Assembly: GCF_001704415.2 (NCBI RefSeq)
Contig: NW_017189517.1
Coordinates: 3,545,167 to 3,609,166, forward strand
DNA from: Capra hircus
Taxonomy: Eukaryota; Chordata; Mammalia; Artiodactyla; Bovidae
Length of the DNA stretch: 64,000 bases
Direction of reading: 5' to 3'
The translations under genes were made by a program, and so were the position numbers. Of this stretch, positions 55,722 to 64,000 are shown piece after piece (position 1 is the first letter of the stretch; every line of letters begins with the position of its first letter). The notes under the pieces are model-generated. The model was not told the DNA's origin, did no database searches, and saw nothing but the letters and a program-made list of their open reading frames with translations.

Positions 55722-57559
55722 GGGCAGGAGACAGATGACAAAGGGAAAAGGAGTAGTGAGAATCTGAATTATCATGTGAATAGTTGTTATTAGCACCTCT
55801 CAAATGCTGCTGTTTTGAGAGTGTACAGTTGTCCACATGCAGCTTTTCTCACTTGCTGTCTCTTTGGTAACATGCATTCAATGCTTATGTTCTCATCATG
55901 TGAGTCTGATGGAAACCCTGACCTTTTCATTAATAATTCCTTTTTCTACACTAGTCTGTGCCATAAGTGCAAAAGCTTCCCTAGCAATTTCCTGAATTGT
56001 TCACCAAGACAAACTTCTTTTATAGAATTTCTGCACTGATGACCTTAAAAGGCAGACACTCCCCCTGAATATTTATGGACCTGGATCACTATTAACATTG
56101 GGCCTTCACTTCTCTTTTGTACCTTTTGTCATTGTAAATAGCCAGACCAAAATGTACACCATATTTTTCTACCATGGAAAACAAAGTCAGCTGGTGATCC
56201 TACATTTGAAAGTGTGTCCATTTGGCGGTGGTAGCCAGCTGCTTTTTTACACACCTACAGAGCTGGTGGCTCAGAAATGGAGCCATCCCATGGCTACTCC
56301 TGCAGACAGTTGTTAGGATTTGGCATTGTTTTGCTGTGTACTTTTCACAGGAATATGATACAAAGTCTTTCATTCAGGTAAAAAAAAGAGATAAAAGTTA
56401 ATGAGCTGTTTGGCTTGGTGTTGGGAAAATGTATTTATAACTCATGTAGCTGAAAATGCTGCTTCCACAGTAAGGAACAGCCTGAAGTCAATTAAATAGA
56501 CCACAGTAGGAACACAACACAACCAGTTTTCCCCTTCTTAATTTCTTTTGTTTGTCACAAAAATGTGTTAATTTCTGTTAATCACCTGGCTTCATTGCTG
56601 TTGTCATTTTACTTTTTTCTGCTTCAGTTCATGAAGCAACTTTATTTTCTTTCTTAATGAAGGGCTGAGCATGTACATTCTCCATTAGAAGTCTGACAAG
56701 GAGAATGCAATTCAGCTTTTTTTCTTACTGTCAATAAAACAAATAAAATCAGGGCAGATGATGGGGAAAATGTGTAAATATATAAAGAAAGTTTACTTCC
56801 TTCACCTGTTCCCCTACGACAGCTCTGTCCCTGCCTCCTGTTCAGTAAAAGCCAACATCAGCTATTTGTGTGTTCTCCAGAAGGAGGCTATGTTTAACTT
56901 TCCTTTGCACAGAAATCACTTTATCAAATAGTGTTTTGGGATCACACGGGTTTCCTGTGTCTATTGCATGACTGCTCCAGCCTCATCACGGTCACCGCTA
57001 CACACACATGTGTTTCCAAAAACAGGTTTAGGCCGTGTGTCCAAAACACCAAAAGGACTTTTTTTCCCCTTCTCAACCAATTTGAGAAAACACCACTAGC
57101 TTGACTAAATAAGAGAGGGCTGACCCCTCAGATACAGTGGTTCCAGAGGCATCTGTGGCTGATTTGGAGGCTGGATGGAAAAGGAGGGAAGTTTCAAGAG
57201 AATTAGAGGCAGGTTTTCAGCAAGGTCCTGATGCCTTCATTGAGTAACTTTTCTTTCATATAAAGGTCCTGGCATGTTACAGGGGTCTGGAGGACATTGA
57301 AAGTCTGACCACAGGACATTGTGTCACTGTATAACCCAATCTTCCCTCCATAAACAATGTACTATCCACTTCAAGTAATACAATCAGGCCTGGCAATACA
57401 GCATATCATCAGGTTGCAAGTATGAATTACAGAAATAATCCTGAACAGACCTAGAAGGCAAAATTAAGTTACAGAAGACAATAACAGATTACCAGTGTGA
57501 CCACTCCTGCCACATGGTTGTAATGCCCTTAATCCAAATTTATGACACCTTAGGAACAA
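55721..57559. other. Single-copy DNA, no gene seen
   Basis: 1.8 kb without recognised repeats. Frames at 55815-56039 and 56098-56316 (72-74 codons) match nothing I recognise. Confidence 0.5.
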
Positions 57560-57975
57560 CCCTGTGTCCAAGGAGGGGTGGCTGCCAGGGTGCAGGAGGG
57601 CCTAGAGGAGCCATCCCACGCTGAAGGTCATGAAGGGTGGCGGGAGGAGATACCCCTCATCCAAGGTAAGGAGCAGCGGCTATGCTTTGCTGGAGAAACT
57701 GTGAAGAGATAACCAACGCCCAAGGTAAGAGAAACCCAAGTAAAATGGTAGGTGTTGCAAGTGGGCATCAGAGGGCAGACACACTGAAACTGTACTCACA
57801 GAAATCTAGTCAATCTAAACACACTAGGACCACAGCCTTGTCTAACTCAATGAAACTAAGCCATGCCCATGGGGCAACCCAAAACGGGCAGGTCATGATG
57901 GAAAGGTCTGACAGAATGTGGACCACTGGAGAAGGGAATGGCAAACCACTTCAGTATTCTTGCCTTGAGAACCCC

Positions 57976-60900
57976 ATGAACAGTATGAAAAGGGAAAATG
58001 ATAGGATACTGAAAGAGGAATTCCCCAGGTGAGTAGGTGCCCAATATGCTACTAGAGGTCAGTGGAGAAATAAATTCAGAAAGAATGAAGGGATGGAGCC
58101 AAAGCAAAAACAATACCCAGCAGTGGATGTGACTGGTGATAGAAGCAAGGTCCAATGCTATAAAGAGCAATATTGCATAGGAACCTGGAATGTCAGGTCT
58201 ATGAATCAAGGCAAATTGGAAGTGGTCAAACAGGAGATAGCAAGAGTGAATGTTGACATTCTAGGAATCAGCGAACTAAAATGGACTGGAATGGGTGAAT
58301 TTAACTCAGATGACCATCATATCTACTACTGCAGGCAAGAATCCCTCAGAAGAAATGGAGTAGCCATTGGTTAACAGAAGAGCCAAATGGTTAACAGAAG
58401 AGTCCGATATGCAGTACTTGGATGCAATCTCAAAAATGACAAAAGATCTCTGTTTGTTTCCAAGGCAAACCATTCAATATCAGAGTAATCCAAGCCTATG
58501 TCCCAACCAGTAACACTGAAGAAGCTGAAGTTGAATGGTTCTATGAAGACCTACGAGACCGTGTAGAACTAACACCCCCCAAAAAATGTCCTTTTCATTA
58601 TAGGGGACTGGAATGCAAAAGAAGGGAGTCAAGAAACACCTGGAGTAACAGGCAAATTTGGCCTTGGAATGAGGAATGAAGCAGGGCAAAGAATAGTAGA
58701 GTTTTGCCAAGAAAATGCACTGGTCCTAGCAAACACTCTCTTCTAACAACACAAGAGAAGACTCTACACATGGACATCACCAGATGGTCAACACTGAAAT
58801 CAGATTGATTATATTCTTTGCAGCCAAAGATGGAGAAGCTCTATACTGTCAACAAAAACAAGACCAGGAGCTGACTGTGGCTCAGATCATGAACTCCTTA
58901 TTACCAAATTCAGACTTAAATTGAAGAAAGCAGGGAAAACCGCTAGACCATTCAGGTATAACCTAAATCAAATCCCTTATGATTATACAGTGGAAGTGAG
59001 AAATGGATTTAAGAGCCTAGAACTGATAGATAGAGTGCCTGATGACCTATGAAATGAGGTTTGTGACATTGTACAGGAGACAGGGATCAAGATCATCCCC
59101 ATAGAAAAGAAATGCAAAAAAACAAAATGGCTGTCTGGGGAAGCCTTACAAATAGCTGTGAGGAGAAGAGAGGTGAAAAACAAAGGAGGAAAGGAAAGAT
59201 ATAAGCATCTGAATGCAGAGCTCCAAAGAATAGCAAGAAGAGATAAGAAAGACTTCTTCAGCGATCAATGCAAAAAAATAGAGAAAAACAACAGAATGGG
59301 AAAGACTAGAGATCTCTTCAAGGTAATTAGAGATACCAAGGGAAGATTTCATGCAAAAATGGGCTTGATAAAGGACAGAAATGGTATGGACATAACAGAA
59401 GTAGAAGATATTAAGAAGAGATGGCAGAATACATAGAAGAACTGTACAAAAAGATTCTTCATGACTCGGATAATCACGATCGTGTGATCACTCATCTAGA
59501 ACCAGACATCATGGAATGTGACGTCAAGTGGGCCTTAGAAAGCATCACTATGAACAAAGCTAGTGGAGGTGATGGAATTCCAGTAGAGCTATTTCAAACT
59601 TGACAGATGATGCTGTGAAAGTGCTGCACTCAATATACCAGCAAATTTGGAAAACTCATCAGTGGCCACAGGACTGGAAAATGTCAGTTTTCATTCCAAT
59701 CCCAAAGAAAAGCAGTGCCAAGGAATGCTCAAACTACCACACAATTGCACTCATCTCACATGCTAGTAAATTAATGCTCAAAATTCTCCAAGCTAGACTT
59801 TAGCAATACATGAACCGTGAACTTCCTGATGTTCAAGCTGGTTTTAGAAAAGGCAGAGGAACCAGAGATCAAATCGCCAACATCCGCTGGATCATGGAAA
59901 AAGCAAGAGAGTTCCAGAAAAACATCTATTTCTCCTTTATTGACTCTGCCAAAGCCTTTGACTGTGTGGATCACAATCCACTGGGGAAAATTCTGAAAGA
60001 GATGGGAATACCAGACTACCTGACCGGCCTCTTGAGAAATCTGTATGCAGGTCAGGAAGCAACAGTTAGAACTGGACATGGAACAACAGACTGGTTCCAA
60101 ATAGGAAAAGGAGTGTGTCAAGGCTGTATATTGTCACCCTGCTTATTTAACTTATATGCAGAGTACATCATGAGAAACGCTGGACTAGAAGAAACACAAG
60201 CTGGAATCAAGATTGCTGGGAGAAATATCAGTAACCTCAGATATGCAGATGACACCACCCTTATGGCAGAAAGTGAAGAGGAACGAAAAAGCCTCTTGAA
60301 GAAAGTAAAAGAGGAGAGTGGAAAAGTTGGCTTAAAGCTCAACATTCAGAAAACGAAGATCATGGCAACCGATCCCATCACTCCATGGGAAATAGATAGA
60401 GAAACTGTGGAAAGAGTGTCAGACTTTATTTTTTGTTCTCCAAAATCACTGCAGATGGTGATTGCAGCCATGAGTGAAGTAAGCCAGAAAGAAAAACACC
60501 AATACAGTATACTAACACATATATATGGAATTTAGGAAGATGGCAATGACGACCCTGTATGCAAGACAGGAAAAAAGACACAGATGTGTATAATGGACTT
60601 TTGGACTCAGAGGGAGAGGGAGAGGGTGGGATGATTTGGGAGAATGGCATTCTAACATGTATACTATCATGTAAGAATTGAATCGCCAGTCTATGTCTGA
60701 CGCAGGATACAGCATGCTTGGGGCTGGTGCATGGGGATGACCCAGAGAGATGTTATGGGGAGGAAGGTGGGAGGGGGGTTCATGTTTGGGAACGCATGTA
60801 AGAATTAAAGATTTTAAAATTAAAAAAATAAAAAACTATAAAAAAAAGAAAGTAAAAGACGCTTACTCCTTGGAAGAAAAGTTATGACCAAACTCGATAG

Positions 60901-61387
60901 TATATTCAAAAGCAGAGACATTACTTTGCCGACTAAGGTCCGTCTAGTCGAGGCTATGGTCTTTCCAGTAGTCATGTATGGATGTGAGAATTGGACTGTG
61001 AAGAAGGCTGAGCGCCGAAGAATTGATGCTTTTGAACTGTGGTGTTGGAGAAGACTCTTGAGAGTCCCTTGGACTGCAAGGACATCCAACCAGTCCATTC
61101 TGAAGGAGATCAGCCCTGGGATTTCTTTGGAAGGAATGATGCTGAAGCTGAAACTCCAGTACTTTGGCCACCTCATGGGAAGAGTTGACTCATTGGAAAA
61201 GACTCTGATGCTGGGAGGGATTGGGGGCAGGAGGAGAAGGGGACGACAGAGGATGAGATGGCTGGATGGCATCACCGACTCGATGGACATGAGTCTTAGT
61301 GAACTCCGGGAGTTGGTGATGGACAGGGAGGCCTGGCATGCTACAATTCATGGGGTAGCAAAGAGTCGGACACGACCGAGTGACTGA
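57976..61387 (+). pseudogene. BovB endonuclease-RT ORF, inactivated
   Basis: Possible N-terminus at 57976 (MNSMKRENDRILKEEFPR, then a stop). Endonuclease: 58093-58374 (QYCIGTWNVRSMNQGKLEVV, LGISELKWTGMGEFNSDD), interrupted by a small deletion and a 20-bp tandem duplication (58368-58407). Downstream endonuclease pieces (YNLNQIPYDYTVEVRNG-type) lie in other frames up to about 59050. Linker 59158-59436; RT entry 59421-59603 (MNKASGGDGIPVELFQT) and 59600-59803 (FIPIPKKSSAKECSNYHTI). RT core 59810-60460: motif A DSAKAFDCVDH, YADD at 60242-60253. C-terminus 60884-61387 (RLLRVPWTARTSNQSILKEI, HGVAKSRTRPSD). Catalytic residues are encoded but the frame is broken at least six times. Confidence 0.9.
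60466..60850 (+). mobile_element. L1_BT 3' end nested in BovB
   Basis: A 5'-truncated L1 starting in the last 20 codons of ORF2 (gtgaagtaagccagaaagaa), with the 3'UTR variant end 'agaattaaagattttaaaat' and an A-rich tail. BovB is continuous across it (catga / aagtaaaagacgc). The TSD is very short or absent (at most 'ga'). Confidence 0.93.
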
Positions 61388-61400
61388 ACTGAAATGAACT

Positions 61401-62689
61401 GAGATATTGATAGTTTCTGGTAGCCAAGTGACTATGGAGGGAATATGTATGGCTGTTACAGATGTAACCTACATTATATATTGCCACAAACAAAAAGGAG
61501 ACTCAGGTGGTGTTTTTACACACCCCACCCTCATAGTGGCCCTGAGACATATATAAAGGACATCCCCTCAGTGAGCATAATCTCAAGAAGTACATTCAAT
61601 GGTCCACTTTCCTTAGAAGGAGAGAAAGCTGAAAACAGATTTGTGGCCATTGGTTGATGCTCCAGAATTTCAAAAGAATAACATGATCGATGACAAGGAT
61701 TTCTACAGAAGTGCTCTGTGAAAAGATCTCTCAGAATGGGCACAAGTGCTGAAGATGAAATTTATCCCATACAAAGTTTCACCAAAGTTTATTTAGTGCA
61801 GAGGAATCTCAATATTCAGATGGACAGTACAGCCCATTCTACAGGTGTTGAGAACATTCCTAACCATCTCCTGCTTGCATGTTGCATTCATGAAAAATGA
61901 AAATATAATGCCTAAGATGAAGCTCACTCACATGCTGAATCACATGGACTTCCCCCAACCAACATGATTTGCTTAATACAACCCCTGAGGACCCAAGCTG
62001 CCAACAGCAGAGCTCAATACCATGTACCTTTCCTGGTTGTGCAACCAGCCACCTACATAGAGAAAGATGACTATTTGAGGGTTCCTTCCATCATCTGGGG
62101 CTGTAATACTAACACAGGAATGAACTTTATTCTGACTTTGCATATGATAGCCCTGTCTGCAAATTTACAAATCACTTTCATGCCCAATGATGCACTCCAA
62201 AACAATGGCTGAAACACTTCCTAAAAAGGTGAAACATGTACTGTTACTTATGGAATTCACTGACCTATAACACAGAAGCAGCTGCTCTTATAAGATGAAT
62301 GATAAAATAGAAAATTGAAGGCTCAATTAAGGAACAGCAGGGAGATGACTTTTAGAGTTTGAAGTAGTGTCCTGCAAAATAATATTTAAGCTCTGAATCC
62401 CAAAGAAATTCATATTTTGTTTTACCCTTACCCCAGAATGAAGGGTCCTGGAATCACTGGTACCATAAGAAAGAAAGGAAGCATGGTTCATTGCATTAGT
62501 TGACACCAAATATAGACTTTGGCTAATGGTTCTGCTGCTCAAGTGATCAAAGACTTGAGATGGACAAGATTTGAGAACACTTAACAAAGAGATGGAGAAG
62601 AGATGCAGATAAGAGCAACTCAGAAGATGACCAGAGTTTGAGAATATATTCAGCCCTTGTGAATCTCACCAAAAAGGCCCAAATTGTAG
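61401..62689. other. Unassigned DNA, possible degenerate coding relic
   Basis: No recognised repeat. Three open stretches lie in one and the same frame: 61445-61657, 61718-61900 and 61964-62212, separated by a few stops. They match no protein I recognise. It could be an old processed pseudogene or chance. Confidence 0.35.
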
Positions 62690-63230
62690 AGAAGGCTCTC
62701 TTATGAACTATTTAAAACATGAAAAGGTATCCATAAAAATATAATAAAAATCTGTGTACTCACTGCCCAGATTATGAAAGAAAACATCACCAGTACTATT
62801 TAAGGTCCCTGGGTAACCTTCCATGGTCTAACCATCCTTTCTCTCTACACACTTCCCTCCTAGATGTAAGCACTGCCCTGAAATATTTTATCTTCCCATT
62901 CATGACTTCCAAAGTTTATTATACATGTACATATTAACAAAAATGTCTGTTTTCATATTTTCCATTTTATATACATGGGAACATGCTATCAGTATACTTG
63001 TTCAAACTGCTTATTTTTTGCTCAAGATTAGGAAAAGCATTCATACTTAATTTTAACTAATGTACAGCTGTCAAATGAATGAGTTTATTATGATTGTAAT
63101 TATCAAATACCTTTTTTGAGTATTAAGTTGTTTCTATATCTCTTTTTGCTATCATAAAAATTCTGTCATTTTTGTACCTGTATTCTTGCACATTAGTTTA
63201 TATTGAGTTTTTGTATATCCAGTCATATTG
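62690..63230 (-). mobile_element. Possible ancient L1-type 3' sequence (tentative)
   Basis: 'tatacatgggaacatgctat', 'ttttttgctcaagatta', 'tattaagttgtttctatatc' and 'ttcttgcacattag' faintly follow a reversed ancient L1 pattern. Very diverged; boundaries are guesses. Confidence 0.35.
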
Positions 63231-63294
63231 TTTGAATAAAACATTCATTTATGAACACTGATTTCTACTTTTAGTGAATTATATAATGCATTAT

Positions 63295-63352
63295 AAACAC
63301 ACATATATATGCATGCATGTATGTATATGTGTGTATATAATATATACTGTGT
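63295..63352 (+). repeat. Mixed (TA)/(TG) simple repeat
   Basis: Alternating purine-pyrimidine run with tgcatgcatgtatgtatat; a second short (TA)n is at 63457-63470. Confidence 0.85.
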
Positions 63353-63580
63353 GCATGTAATAATAGATTGATTAGGTTAAACAGTTTATGATCAGTGTTT
63401 GTTTCTTCTAAGACTTGTTCTGAGTTGGAAGTCAGCAGTCTTCAGCCTTCTGAGGATATATATATATATGGCTTATGTTACATTTCAGTTTTATGAATCA
63501 TTTGTGAGACGTCTCTTATAGTTCATTGTATCTGAGATCTATGCAGGGAAGGGAATTATTGGAAACACAGTCTCATTTTT

Positions 63581-64000
63581 GTCATTGTTCAATCACCAAG
63601 TCGTGTCCAATGCTTTGTGACTCCATGGACTGCAGCACGTCAGGCTCCACTGTCCTCCACCATCTCCCGGAGTTTGCTCAAACTTATGTTCATTGAGTCA
63701 GTGATGCTATCTAATCGTTTGATCCTTTGCCGCCCCCTTCTCCTTTTGCCCTCAATCTTTCCTAACATCAGGGTCTTTTCCAATAAGTTGACTCTTCACA
63801 TCAGGTGGCCAAAGCATTGGAGCTTCAGCATCAGTACTTTCAATGAATAGTCAGGGATGATTTCTTTTATGGTTGACTGGTCTGATCTCCTTGATGTCCA
63901 GGGGACTCTCAAGAGTCTTCTCCAGCACCACAGTTCAAAAGCATCAATTCTTTGGCACTCAGCCTTTGTTATGCTCAAATTCTCATATCTGTACATGACT
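63581..64000 (-). mobile_element. BovB 3' end (older subtype), cut by window edge
   Basis: Reversed BovB 3' part: 'caccaagtcgtgtccaatgc', 'ggagtttgctcaaacttatg', 'aggtggccaaagcattggag', 'agagtcttctccagcaccac'. Coding remnant 63796-63996 reads AECQRIDAFELWCWRRLLRVP. Subtype as at 7675-7876. It continues beyond the window. Confidence 0.9.

Larger units (their letters stand above)
57560..61400 (+). mobile_element. Full-length BovB with a nested L1 3' end
   Basis: Begins in a BovB 5'UTR with a short tandem array ('caaggaggggtggctgccag', 'gaggagatacccctcatcca', 'gaagagataaccaacgccca') and runs through endonuclease and RT coding DNA to the 3' tail (gaccgagtgactgaactga). About 3.46 kb of BovB plus a 0.39-kb L1 insertion at about 60466-60850. 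The 5' boundary is uncertain by a few tens of bases and no TSD was identified. Confidence 0.92.

Noticed and set aside
55563..55836. Frames encoding long Ser-Leu repeats on the - strand
   Set aside because: They are translations of the (AG)n microsatellite at 55649-55720, not genes.

Overview
This window is nuclear DNA of a ruminant, most likely a bovid (cattle, buffalo, sheep or goat type). The diagnosis rests on repeat content: many copies of the RTE-class LINE BovB, tRNA-headed Bov-tA SINEs that share BovB's 3' end, ruminant L1 (L1_BT type) elements with a long GC-rich 5'UTR, and older CHR-type SINEs of cetaceans, hippos and ruminants. No host protein-coding exon, rRNA or functional tRNA is supported. 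Nearly every long reading frame is a piece of a LINE protein (BovB endonuclease/reverse transcriptase, L1 ORF1 or L1 ORF2). I read the window as an intergenic or deep-intronic retrotransposon nest.

Layout. 1-8.0 kb: BovB and L1 fragments on the + strand, nested in a much older L1; one BovB (4621-7242) has a 16-bp target-site duplication (TSD) and was itself later hit by an L1 3' end and a Bov-tA. 8.0-15.7 kb: full-length L1_BT on the - strand with a perfect 17-bp TSD. 15.7-19.35 kb: old L1 remainder, then mostly single-copy DNA with a MIR and a Bov-tA. 19.36-29.67 kb: full-length L1_BT on the + strand, split by three BovB insertions (one full-length, 3.6 kb) and missing about 2.5 kb of ORF2. 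29.7-34.2 kb: single-copy DNA with a 5'-truncated BovB. 34.2-42.0 kb: second full-length L1_BT on the - strand, parallel to the first. 42-57.5 kb: mostly single-copy AT-rich DNA with ancient L2, MIR and MaLR LTR relics, CHR and Bov-tA SINEs, a short L1 3' end and microsatellites. 57.56-61.4 kb: full-length BovB on the + strand with an L1 3' end inside it. 61.4-64 kb: unassigned DNA and the 3' end of an older BovB running off the right edge.

No element looks able to move by itself: all ORF2 and BovB frames carry stops and frameshifts. The most interesting observations are (i) two independently inserted full-length L1s that share the same stop codon just before the FADD active site and the same frameshift just after it, as if a lineage with a dead ORF2 was being copied in trans; (ii) about 145-bp tandem units in the 5'UTR of all three full-length L1s; (iii) a 39-40-bp tandem array in the BovB 5'UTR; (iv) a shared alternative L1 3' terminus and a possible 3' transduction; and (v) a 186-bp near-palindromic repeat. 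Family names come from remembered consensus features, not from a search; TSDs, stops, frameshifts and junctions were read directly.
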